Positions 20,409 to 30,718 of a DNA stretch of 64,000 nt are shown here, piece by piece. Every line of letters starts with the position of its first letter. Within the stretch, counting starts at the first letter, position 1. Both the position numbers and the translations under genes were made by a program. The stretch is taken from contig NC_057768.1 of assembly GCF_010389155.1 (NCBI RefSeq), positions 46,045,633 to 46,109,632 of the forward strand, read 5' to 3'. The notes beneath the pieces were generated by a model. The model did not search any database. It had not been told where the DNA came from and saw nothing but the letters and a program-made list of their open reading frames with translations. This stretch comes from Erigeron canadensis. Lineage: Eukaryota; Streptophyta; Magnoliopsida; Asterales; Asteraceae.

Positions 20409-21082
20409 CTATTAAGTTTTTTTACATCCACATGGTGTGGAATATGCACTATTTAAATTGTGTCGGTACTTCTGTTATATCCTAAAGTTAATCAGCTGTG
20501 CTGCATCTCGATTATAAGTTCATGGTGTAAAGAGGAGTTTATTTTCGCATATGGTTTCATAAAATTCTATGGTTCATGCGAAAACTCCAGGAGATTAGAG
20601 CTGCAAGGCACACTGCATTGGTACAAAAATGTATGCCGAAAGTACAAGTGATGCTAGATGAGTTGAAAGATCAATTGAATAAAAAAGTAACACCAATGGG
20701 GGTCCACAAGACAAAGATGAATGGTCAAGGCAACATGAACTTTGAGAAACAGGGGGCACAATCAGTGACAAAAAGGTCGCCTCACATTGTGGGAAAGATG
20801 AAGAAGATCCAGAACTCTTGGGAAGATTTGAGTGTGCAGCTAAATGCTGAGAAATCAAACGCTTCTCGCGTTTTTTCGGAATTGCGTTACATAGGAGGAC
20901 TATTTACAGATGTCCTGGCATCAAAGAGGGGCGAGTTGCAAGCATGTTTTGCTAGTCTGTGTGAAGAAGCTGACACTGTCATGAATAAAATTGTAGATCG
21001 TATGAAGATCCAATGTGAGCTGAAGCGAAGGCGTTTAAATGGCTACTTTCGTGACCTTGTGAAGGCATCACAGTCATCGTAG
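18221..21082 (+). CDS. F-box/LRR protein with C-terminal helical domain, copy 3 (intact)
   Basis: Exons: 18221-19096, 19753-19944 and 20591-21082, all phase 0, encoding 519 residues. The upstream in-frame GTG at 18212 is not a likely start; ATG 18221 gives the family N-terminus MHSGHDQKR. The F-box is residues 15-57 (DRLSNLPDDLIHKILSYIS). LRRs follow to the exon end (SVKSLTLNLEVIE). Exon 2 ends YFLDSSPSATMTMASRE. Exon 3 has SWEDLSVQLNAE, LASKRGELQACFASLCEEAD and a basic tail. It probably recruits a substrate to an SCF complex through SKP1 binding; the substrate is unknown. It is the shortest intact member, with a compact LRR region. A further intron follows the stop (21089-21176). Intron 2 holds MITE and TA-repeat sequence. 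Confidence 0.85.
19550..19668 (-). mobile_element. SINE-like fragment in intron 1 of copy 3
   Basis: On the minus strand, tagcctaatggtgg (box A-like) and ggtcatgggtttaaatc (box B-like) lie about 30 bases apart. The rest of the element is not recognisable. Confidence 0.35.
20158..20404. mobile_element. MITE fragments of the TAGGGG family within TA microsatellites, copy 3
   Basis: TA tracts at about 20160-20188, 20236-20252 and 20379-20403 bracket two pieces. One is taggtgaaagttattttagg...ccaccccta. The other starts taggggaaagataatttgag and matches, inverted, the right half of the element at 1348-1600, including 'cttacacaccaccatcatgatc'-type text. It lies in intron 2 of F-box copy 3. Confidence 0.6.
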
Positions 21083-21088
21083 CATATT

Positions 21089-21176
21089 GTAAGCTCCTAA
21101 CTTTCTTACATTCTCTCCAGTCTTCAAAATGCCAACATTGGTGTCATGCATATTGTCTCATGTACTTTGATTTCAG
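21089..21176 (+). other. 3'UTR intron of copy 3
   Basis: Six bases after the TAG at 21080-21082 there is a strong donor (att|gtaagc). A polypyrimidine tract and acceptor tgatttcag end at 21176. Copies 4 and 6 have equivalents at the same place. Confidence 0.55.
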
Positions 21177-21179
21177 GTT

Positions 21180-22449
21180 CACCCGGACATCTTTTGTTAT
21201 TTACTCCAGTGTCCAGTTTAATACTCATCAACTTGCTTGTACTACTTGGAATGGTAAATTTCTTTTAAATTTTTGAACTTGACTGTTGAAAGATATGTTT
21301 TTTGCTGTTATCATAAGAAATTTTGATTGTAATCAAGTGAAATCTGAAAATATAATACGAGTACGTACTACCAATTGAGATTTGGGAAAAGCTCTTATTA
21401 TCTTTGAATCTGCTTATTCTATCAGGACATGAATGATTCTCATACCAAAAGTTGATTGTTTCCTAAATTTATTGTTTATTTCATTTCATTTGATCTTAAG
21501 ATAACTTAATTATTTTTAGTATATAAGCGAGGTTTTTTAAAATTTTAAATTTCGATGTAAATTCAAAAATAAAACCCCTGAAATTTAACTAGTAGGGCTA
21601 TGTTTGGTTTAAGTTTTTCAAGAGCTTTTCAGGAGCTTTAGTTTTTTATTTTAAACTAAAAGCTCCTAAAATATGTGGCGGGCGGACGCCTTTACATCGA
21701 ATTTAAAAATTGTGATTTTTGGCAATTTTTATAAATGGAAATTTAAATTAGCCTTCACACCGAATATTTAAATTGTGATTTTTGGCAATTTTTATAAATG
21801 GAAATGATTAGGATAATAAATAAGAAGATGCTTGAAAAGTTTAAATTTTAGACTCATAATATATGTTTTATGATGTAGTATATGTATCGTCCAAAAAAAT
21901 TTATTAAAGCTGATGATGTTCTTTGTTTACATATATAAAGAAAATTAATCTTCATTACCATTTAGAATGCAAGCATATTGATTTTTATATGATAATTTTT
22001 TTTCTCCACAAATTTGTTATTGTTAAAATAACCTTCTTTAACTAATCGTTCGATGAAATTAACATTAACAAATTAGATCAATGAGCGCCAATTATATATG
22101 TCACGTGAATGCTTGTTGTAGTTACATATATTGTTCATTGAAGTACGATACTTTTATTTATGTTTGAATGGATATATTGAGGTTGAGGGTTTTGTTATTA
22201 ATTAACATATGTCACTAAATCACATTAATAACTAACAATTTAAACTTATATGGAGGGTTTTGTTATTAACATATTCCATAAACATGACGATCATTTTATT
22301 TAGTTTCATTGTATTTCGAGTTCCATGCAACTTGTAACGCATGTCAATATATGATACATGTATAAATTAATAAATGTATTTTTAAATTAATTATTTTGTA
22401 CAGATATTTTAAAATATCAAATATTCTTCTTAACATAATTATATTTAAT
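21180..22449. other. Spacer between copies 3 and 4
   Basis: There is no gene. It contains a MITE-like fragment near 21603-21675 (gtttggtt...ggagcttt). It also has a direct repeat: a 40-odd base block with 'ttgtgatttttggcaa' occurs at about 21705-21743 and 21770-21803. The rest is AT-rich. Confidence 0.5.
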
Positions 22450-22725
22450 TTCTACAAAAATTTGTGGAGATCAGATTTTATAAATAAAATTGAAGATACG
22501 ATTATAGAAAGTATCCCGTCAAATTTGGCTAAAAGATCGATCAAAAATTTTCAATTACACTAACAAACCATTAATTTCCGGACCCTGTTGTAACTTTGCG
22601 AGCAATAAATGATGGGCCTAAGGCCCATTATCATGACCCAAATCAGATCCGCTCTTTTAGAATAGTTTAAAAAAATTCATAAGCACTTCTATCGCTACAT
22701 TTCTGCTTGCGATTAATTCGATGGA
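22450..22725 (+). repeat. Inverted duplicate of the 3' end of copy 2, next to the copy 4 leader
   Basis: The reverse complement of this segment matches 11513-11762 (end of exon 3 and 3' flank of copy 2). It ends about 50 bp before the leader donor of copy 4 at 22774, so it forms or borders the promoter of that gene. Confidence 0.8.
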
Positions 22726-22774
22726 AGGAGGATGGGCTCCTAACAAAATGTTTTGCTCCCGGCCGGTGAAAAAG

Positions 22775-23040
22775 GTATATTTTTTCTCTATTTTTTTACT
22801 GCTAGTAAAAATAATTATCATCAGTTTTACAAGTAGGATGCCTTAAATAATCAGCACTGTTTAACCTTTACATCCAATAGATCTGATTAATATAATCTAA
22901 TTAAGATAGTTTCAAGTGTCAAAAACAACATTTCTTTGAAAAAACGTAAAAGTTCTTCATTTAAAATCAGTTTCAGCTATGTAGCCTTTTGTATAAAAAG
23001 TGTTAAAATGTCCAAATCATTAATATATATCGAACTGCAG
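22775..23040 (+). other. 5'UTR intron of F-box/LRR copy 4
   Basis: Donor gaaaaag|gtatat at 22774/22775 and acceptor gaactgcag ending at 23040, 30 bases before the ATG at 23071. The open frame continues upstream only through a non-ATG start, so I treat that part as untranslated. Confidence 0.5.
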
Positions 23041-23070
23041 CATTTGGTGCCAAAAAAAGAAGGCAAAATA

Positions 23071-25358
23071 ATGGATTTTGGGCCGAACAGAACGAGAATT
23101 AATGTACAAGGTGATCGACTAAGCAGCTTGCCAGACGATCTTATCTTCAAAATTCTCGCTTATCATGACACTAAATATGCTGTAAGAACTAGCGCTTTGT
23201 CATCTAGATGGAAATCTACTAGGAAGTCAATGCCCTATCTCAGTTTCTCAAGTGATGATTTCACTACATTGCCCAAGTTGTCCCAATTTATTACACACGT
23301 TCTGTCTCACCGTAATATTCAAATAGATGTGTCTTCTCTCAAACTTAGTTTTCGTGGAAAGGTTAATCAGCCGTTTGTCAAAAAAGTTATCAACTATGCC
23401 TTATCCCACAATGTCCAAAAAATGAGTGTTACATGCCTTGAATTCCCTCTTTCTCTCTTTAGTTCCCAGTCTCTCAAAGATCTCACTTTGAATAGATGTA
23501 TTAGTGATCAATCGGTTACACCTACTTCAAATCCCATTATACCCACAACAACTTGGGAGCTTCCAGCTTTATCAACATTGCATCTTGATCATGTCACTTT
23601 CAATACTTACAATTCTAAGGAGCGTGGTGGTATTTTCGCTGCGTGCAAAAACTTGAAGAGTCTCACCTTAACTGACTGCAACATAACAGGATCAAATGGT
23701 TGTTTCACAATCGACCATCCTCCGCTTTCTAGTCTCACACTCGAAAATGGAAATTGGAGTTCAATTGTTGTTAATGTGGTTGCGCGACATCTTGAGAATC
23801 TCATTATTAATTACTGTAATGGGGATCATCTAATTTGTGCACCTGGTCTTACCTCTTTGATATATAGAAGTCAGCATTCTTTGGGGTTCTCTGCTAACAA
23901 TTTGAATTCTTTGGAGAAAGCAGATCTCTATATTGGCGATCCAGGCAAGATAGATGTTATAAAGGTTGTTGATATGTTTCGAAAATTCCATAATGTCAAA
24001 TTTCTTACACTTGGCTTGGAAATTGTAGAGGTATCCAATTCGTCTCCTGAATGTATAATATAGCTTTTACTATTGGAGATGCTCTTATTATCTTGTAATC
24101 TTTCTTAGGTTCTTTCTTTGTATGTGGAAGTAATTATGAATCAACCTTACCCATTTGCAAAGTTAAAGCGTTTAACGATTTACCCAGAAAAAGTATTGAT
24201 GAAAGGGCAAGAAGAAGGTAAAGTGACTGTATACGTTGAAGTAATGAAGTATCTGCTAAAAAGGTCTCCAAGTGCCACCCTCTCAATTTTTTCACGTGAG
24301 GTAATTACACCATGCATGAAGAATAATCTTATCTGCGAATGGGGTTACAACTTTTGGATATTATGTCACTCTGTTATTTAGTTACACCTAAAATTACCAC
24401 TCCTAGCAGATTATTGTAATGAATTAAAGTTAAAGTAAATTAAATTACCACTGTTTTTGTTTTTACTTGTAAGTGTTTGAAGCTGCTTGACATATGTTTA
24501 CATTTGTGGGCAACTCAGTCAGTTTTCATATGTTGCATGACGATATCTCATTTTGGCCATTTGGGGCATAAGGTTTTTAGGTGAAAAATGAACATCAAAT
24601 AAGACTATAAAGTTCTTGTGTCATCAGTAACAAACTTTAGGATAAAATCTTATTTATGCGGGCATTATTCTTGGGTTTGCATTGAAATAGTATGTTTTGG
24701 GGCACCGATGTGGTGGAGCTGATTTATCAAATTTTAAAATGTGTTGGTGCTCTTGTTATTTCCTACAATATATGAACTGGTGCTAACTGGGGTTACATGT
24801 AGTGATTTAGATTTATTACTTTTTTGGTATCAATAATTTTATAATGTTATGGAAATACTACTGCAGGAGGTTAGAGCTACGAAGAACACTAAATCAGCAA
24901 AATTCCATATGGAAGAATTACGGATGCTGCTAGATCAAGAGAAAGAAAAGGAAAAGAGTACTAATGTGAAACGTGTGAAAGCACCAACCGGCCCTAACAA
25001 CAAGTCAATGATGCAGCCTGCACAAGCGAAGGCGCAATTAGTTGAGCACCAGAGGCCGCTTATTTCTTCACAGATACAGAGCTGCTGGGAAGAACTAAAT
25101 AAGCATCTGACTGCTCAGATACAGTATGGAAAGGCAAAGATTGATCCCATCATTTCAAAAATGCAATGTATTGAAGAATTACTAAGAGAGTTGCCTGCAT
25201 CAAACAGGGCTAATATGCAAGAATCTTTTTCTAGTTTGTGCACTGAAGCAAACGCTATTATGAAGAACATAATAGATCGTATGAAGTGGAATTGTAATTC
25301 CAAGGAAAGCCGTTTAAGGAACTGCTATCATGAGCTCACTAAAACTTCACAATCATAA
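23071..25358 (+). CDS. F-box/LRR protein with C-terminal helical domain, copy 4 (intact)
   Basis: Exons: 23071-24030, 24109-24300 and 24867-25358, all phase 0, encoding 547 residues. The start ATG 23071 (MDFGPNRTRINVQGDRL) aligns with the N-termini of paralogues; intron 1 is only 78 bp. The F-box is residues 15-57 (DRLSSLPDDLIFKILAYHD). LRRs include LPALSTLHLDHVTF and LKSLTLTDCNITG. Exon 2 ends YLLKRSPSATLSIFSRE. Exon 3 is rich in Lys/Glu (LLDQEKEKEKSTNVKRVK), then SCWEELNKHL, LLRELPASNRANMQESFSSL and a C-terminal ELTKTSQS. Predicted role: SCF substrate adaptor in cytosol or nucleus. A 3'UTR intron follows at 25371-25477. Its upstream region is an inverted piece of copy 2. Confidence 0.88.
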
Positions 25359-25370
25359 TTTTAGCAAACT

Positions 25371-25477
25371 GTAAGCAGCTTTCAATTCTGAATATTTTCT
25401 ACATATTCGCAAGTGATATTTATGACTAGAACGTTAACTGTTTGTGTCATATTGTACGTCTTTTGTTTTGATTTCAG
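25371..25477 (+). other. 3'UTR intron of copy 4
   Basis: Donor aaact|gtaagc, twelve bases after TAA 25356-25358. Acceptor tgatttcag ends at 25477. The position is conserved with copy 3. Confidence 0.55.
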
Positions 25478-25479
25478 GT

Positions 25480-26910
25480 TCGCACGATATAACTTTGCTA
25501 TTTACTCCGAGCAATACTTAGTCACCTCCCCGCGTTACTTGGAATGGTTAAAAGTTTGAGTTTTTGTAGGTTTGAATTTCATTATTGTATCACGGTTATC
25601 AGGCGGAACCAAGACTGTGGGATGATTTTGCTTGTATAATGATACTTATATAGAAATGCAAATACTTTCCTGCATCATTCTTTTTTATCTACTTCGATAC
25701 TTATTATTATACTCTCCTCTCCCGGTCTTGTAATAAGTGTTTACTTTAGGATTGTGATACATTTCAAAAACGAATCATTTTTATGCAATAAGATGCGATC
25801 TTTACTTCTTAAAAATATTTTGGTATGGTCAAAAATTAAAACTAAACTATTATTTTAAAAGGATTTTTTAACATGTGTCCACAAGTTATATACGTGTCTA
25901 AACATGTTTCTTGTGGTCAAATATTGGAAAAACAATTGACAAACATATATAAAAAAAATTATGTTTGGATACATATAATCCAAAATTTTGGACATAATTA
26001 TAATAGAGTTTTGTTAATGAAAGAGTTATTAGTATAAACCTTTTGAGTGCATAAAAATTTATATATTGTTATACGAAAATTTAGGGGTGGTTTTTGATTA
26101 ATAAAACATGAACATAATGAATTTTCTTTTTTAAACTTGTACTAGAAAATATTGGAAAGTCTAACATACATTGCATTGATCGAGTCCGTGTTAGATAGTC
26201 TTTTTGTATAATAAATCTCTAGTTTAAACCCCTTGATGAAAAACTTTTATCCCTAAAGGCTAAAGATATGAATGGAAAAACTCACCCAATTCATCATAAG
26301 TGGAAATTTTGTTTTATATTATTTATTATTTTTTCTTTTTAAGATATTATTCGAAGCCAAAATTTTATATGAGAAAATATACCTCTTTATCACTAAACCA
26401 TTTGGGTGGTGGTTATAAGAATTGATTTCTACTTTTTAAATCCAAACTCATATTAACCGAAGCAACTTCCAAGCCCAAACTGATCACCATTATTCATCTG
26501 GGTTAGGGACCCGGTCGACACAAACTTGACCCGGTTAGATACTCGGGATCTCCCACAATTCTAACGCACCACCTATATTCAACTGAAGTGAAGGCATAGT
26601 TAGGGTTGTTCTTGTACAAAACCAAATTCAAGAAATCGTAAGGTTTGTTCTTCTTATATCTCCAGTTTTCTGCTTTTTGATTATAATAAAAAGTGAGCTT
26701 ATATCTTTGTTGTTGCTAATTATATCCAAAATCTTAAATATCAGATCAAACAAGTAGAAAATATTTTAGGGTTTATTTGGTTAGTGACTTAGTGGTATGT
26801 ATTTTAGTCCTCGTCTTCCTCATTTTAACAAGTAACATTTATTTACTTGTTTACTTACAAGTTACTCTTATTGTTGTTATTCTATAATATTTGTTGTAAG
26901 AGGTAAGTTG
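25480..26910. other. Spacer and copy 5 leader region
   Basis: No gene recognised. The segment 26755-26890 (ttaggg...aagtaacatttatttacttgt) matches 44035-44240 upstream of copy 8, so copies 5 and 8 share an upstream or leader-intron sequence. Confidence 0.5.
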
Positions 26911-27088
26911 CGAAAGTTCGTTAGATGTGTCTCTTCTCAAGCTTAGTTTTCACCGAAAGTTTATCCAGCCATTTGTCGGGAAAAAAAAACTATTTGATTA
27001 TGCATTCTCTCACAATATCCAACAACTTGATGTTGAATGTTTGCTTGAGAAGGAGACGGATTTTGAATTTCCCCTGTCAATATTGGGT

Positions 27089-28738
27089 TGTTAATGTTAG
27101 TTCGGAAACTAAAGGGTTAATTATGAAAATATATTTAAATGTATAGATTTAGGCGGTTATTTACATAGATATAGAAATTAGTTTTTTGTATATATATATA
27201 TTTACTGTATCATTTCCAGATCAATTAATCAAATGAGTGAATTAAATCCAAATTCTTGTGTTCTTATTTTACATTTTTCTTCCGCTTCGCTTGATTTCAT
27301 ATGGTATCAGAGAACGAGGATCACTCTTATTTGATCAATTAGTGTAATTAGGGTTCCGATTTCAATTTTGATCGGAATTTCTGCAAATCAATTGATTTTA
27401 ATCGGAATTTCTGCAAATCAACGATCAATTACTTAGGGTTTCGTTTTTACTTCATCGGAATTCTGTAATTTCATTGTGGATTCTTTTTGCTCATTTCTTT
27501 TGTTTTTTTGACATTTAATTCTTGTTTATTCATGGCGGTTAATGATTCAATTTCTCCAAATAATCAAAATCAGCCTTTGACAAATGATCCTTTGTATTTG
27601 TCTAGTTCAGATCATCCCGGAATGATGTTGACAAACACTCCTTTTAATGGCACTAATTTTTTTGGTTGGAGTTGCACTGTGAAAATGGCTCTTGGTACTA
27701 AGTTGAAGTTAGGGTTTATTGATGGCAGTTCTTTGAAACCAGAAGAAAATGATGTTAACTTTGGGAGATGGACTAGATGTGATTACATGGTGACTTGTTG
27801 GCTATTGAATTCAATGACTGCAGAATTATCTGAAGCATTTCTATATGCTCAATCTGCACTTGAATTGTGGAAGGAGTTGACTGAATGATATGGCTAGAGT
27901 AATGGTCCTCTCATTTATCAAGTTGGGAGAGAGTTAAGGTGAATCAAGGTAATCTTTCTATACCTGCCTATTATAATAAGATGAAATTTTTTTGGGATGA
28001 GTTAACTAGTCTGAATGGCATTCCTATTTGTACTTGTGGAAAGTTGAATGAATGTGCTTGTGGAATTGTAAAGAAATATCAAGAAATAGATAGTAGGACA
28101 AAATTGATGTAGTTCTTGATGAGGTTGAATGATGATTATGAATATGTTAGGAGTCAAATATTGTCCACTGACCCTCTTCCATCTCTTAATAAGGCTTACT
28201 ATATTGTGTAACAAGTTGAGAAGCAAAAAAAGGTTACTACTCTTGTGTCATAACCTACTGCTTATTTTGCTAATAACAAAGAATTAAGTCTAGTTAGGGA
28301 TTCAGGAGAGATAGCAAATTTGATAAGCCTAAGTCATGTACTTCCTGCAAACGTGAAGGACATAGCTATGAGCAGTGTTTTGAGAGGTTAGGATATCCTG
28401 ATTGGTATAGAGGAAAGAAGGTTAAGAAAGGAACAAGAATGGCTGCACATGTTGGAACTGATATGGGAAATCAAGAAACTCCTTTTGATATGGCTTATGA
28501 AAATGAGATGTGTGGTGAGCAGAAGAATGAGTTGGACTAGAAATTAGTTGCTGCAGTGTGCTCAAAAATGATGAAGATGTTTAAGGACAAAAATATGGTC
28601 ATTACTTCTGCAGATGTGGCTGGACCTTCAAGGCCACATGCAGGTATTGATATCTATTTCTATGATAGATTACATGCCTTGTGTGCACATGTGGAAGTTG
28701 ATTTAAAAAAGGATTGGGTTATAGACTCAGGCCCCACC
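27089..28738 (+). mobile_element. Truncated Ty1/Copia retrotransposon
   Basis: A 211-bp 5' LTR (27089-27299) begins tgttaatg and ends CA. It is followed by a primer-binding site, tggtatcagagaacgag, typical of Copia (initiator tRNA). gag starts at 27532 and decays. The zinc knuckle and the start of protease are still readable. The element ends abruptly inside protease; integrase, reverse transcriptase and the 3' LTR are absent. Confidence 0.85.
27532..28738 (+). pseudogene. Copia gag-pro fragment, degenerate
   Basis: ATG 27532 opens gag (MAVNDSISPNNQNQPLTN), with the Copia gag signature PFNGTNFFGWSCTVKMALG. The first stop is at 27886. Beyond it the reading continues in several frames with stops. 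A CCHC knuckle C-x2-C-x4-H-x4-C is readable at 28339-28380, and the protease start WVIDSGPT at about 28715-28738 (usually DSGAT). It cannot be functional. Confidence 0.8.
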
Positions 28739-28740
28739 CA

Positions 28741-28840
28741 GTAAAAGCTCCACGAAAGTCAGGACAAAATCCTGGCGGGCAATCATAGGCCGAGAGTATC
28801 GAACCTGTGACCTCTTAAACAAAAGTCCGGGTAACCTTTA
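28741..28840 (-). mobile_element. SINE-like fragment at the Copia break
   Basis: The minus strand carries a box B-like ggtcacaggttcgatactc. It abuts the broken end of the Copia element. Only a fragment is present. Confidence 0.3.
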
Positions 28841-29449
28841 AAATAATATTTGAACCATTTAAATCATCTTTTGGTTCATTATATTACTTTACAAGTTATG
28901 TTTATGAATTTTAATTAGTAAAATGAATCTTGTTAAAATTCACATAAATTTTTTGACAGATATCACCCGGCTTTAAAAATCAAAACTACAATAATGTTTG
29001 AATTGAATAATTTACATGTACATGATAAAAATACTCGAAAAAGTACTCGAAAAGTTCGAGAGCATTGAAAAAGTACTCGAAAAGTTGCCTGCAAAAAACC
29101 GTGCTATGATTCAACCATATTTTTCTGCTCTTTGTGTTGAGATTGAAAGGTTCATGAGTAAAATAACAGATAGTATGAAGATGCAGTCTGACGAGAATCA
29201 AAACCGGTTAAGTTTCTGTTTTCATGAACTTGCTGCAAGTTCTTGATTTCTCTTATGTTCACGCGAACTACAATCAAAATGTTAACTACTGGTGCCATTT
29301 ATCAATTTGTTTTGATTTTGCGTCCAATGTTTTTGTTGATATTACTCTAATGCAATAGCGAGCAGCCTATCTGCTCAAATTGGCATGGTAAAGTTATAAA
29401 CTCCAAGCACATATGGACTCAAATAGTAAAGCATATATGCTTTTTTGCC

Positions 29450-30718
29450 AAAGTTGGGAACTAGAGTTTAATTTCTCTTACTCGAGTATTTCCCATGCAC
29501 GAAATAAGTTTTCAACATACAATAATTATCTGTAAGAGGTGTCATATATTCTTCCTGATAAATTTTGATAAATACTCAATTAACCAACAAAATAACCACA
29601 CAGCTTTATCGAAGAAACTCAACTTCCTTATTTATTCAAGAGATAATCAAAACATTCTTAAAGATAAACATTGTTCTTATGAAAACTAACACACACTGAT
29701 AATAACATTGCAATCACTCATTCTGACCACAATGGATCTTTCCCTTACATCTTAATATTACTCATAACGGTAAAAAAAAAAAGTGAAAACAACAAAGTTG
29801 GAAAGATACTGACAACGGCTACATAGATGTGTATATATAGACTGACATATCACAATCCCTAGGAGAATGTTGTAGCAGATTTTACATCAGCAATCCTTCT
29901 TTTATTCTTCCTTTTACATAAAAGGAAGTCTTCAATGATATTTATTCTTCTGGCACATGACATCTTAACTTGACAGTTTCTACCCTCTAAGATCCAAAAA
30001 TTATAGCTGCAGCCCTGCACATTCTCAACATAGTAAATTAGTACATGGGGAATAATTCAAGGTAGGATTGATCTAAATATGTTAAAAATAACACTTCCTG
30101 ATTCAAGGCAACAAGCTCAACACCTCCTTAATGTCCATGATACTCGGTCCATATTTTGACTAAACTTGCATCAACATCTGATGTCCAACTAAGCCACTTG
30201 ATTGACCCTTGTGACCCGGTTTATTTGTAACGGTTTGAGTTCACAACCCAATATGTACCTGAATTTAGTGGGTTAACAAAATAAGTGACGATGTAGCCTT
30301 TATTTTTTGTTATATGATATTGGTTTTGACAATTTTTTTGTATCTATATAACCTTATAATACAGAGTAAAACATACTCTTTATAATAAAGTACATGGGTG
30401 TATCTTAAATATAAAAATTTTAAGTACACTTTAATATAAAATCATTTAGTCAAAACAAAAAATCAAATTAGTTAAAGCTTAAATTTAATCTACTCGTATT
30501 GTATTACAAGTCAACATAGCATTCTTCTTTTTGGGCATAAATTTCGGGGGTGTTAAAAGCTATCCGTAGCCCAAAGTGAATAACAAACGCTCTGTTATTG
30601 GAGCCCAAAAGTAAATGGAGTTTGTAGTTTAGGGTTTGACACTTTGACCGGCCGTTCACTTTAATTTCCCTGTCTGCTGTTCATTACACTATTCATCTTT
30701 CCGTACACATTGGAGAAA
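29450..30718. other. Spacer upstream of copy 6
   Basis: AT-rich. No coding sequence or recognisable transposon end was found. The last 100 bp are presumably the copy 6 promoter and leader. Confidence 0.45.

Larger units (their letters stand above)
26911..29246 (+). pseudogene. F-box/LRR copy 5, split by a Copia element
   Basis: Only two pieces remain. The exon 1 piece at 26911-27088 encodes LLKLSFHRKFIQPFVG and YAFSHNIQQLDVECLLEK, with a frameshift at an A run near 26982. The exon 3 tail at about 29025-29246 encodes KLPAKNRAMIQPYFSALC and FCFHELAASS. A truncated Copia retrotransposon (27089-28738) lies between them, and everything from mid exon 1 to mid exon 3 is lost. The 3' flank (29247-29450) resembles the flank of copy 6 (34240-34440), whereas the 5' flank resembles copy 8. 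Confidence 0.8.

Noticed and set aside
22936..23070. N-terminal extension of copy 4
   Set aside because: The frame starts at TTG, and this stretch contains a probable 5'UTR intron acceptor at 23040; paralogues start at the equivalent of 23071.
27089..28738. Complete active Copia element
   Set aside because: Only the 5' LTR, decayed gag and a few protease codons are present; no integrase, reverse transcriptase or 3' LTR.
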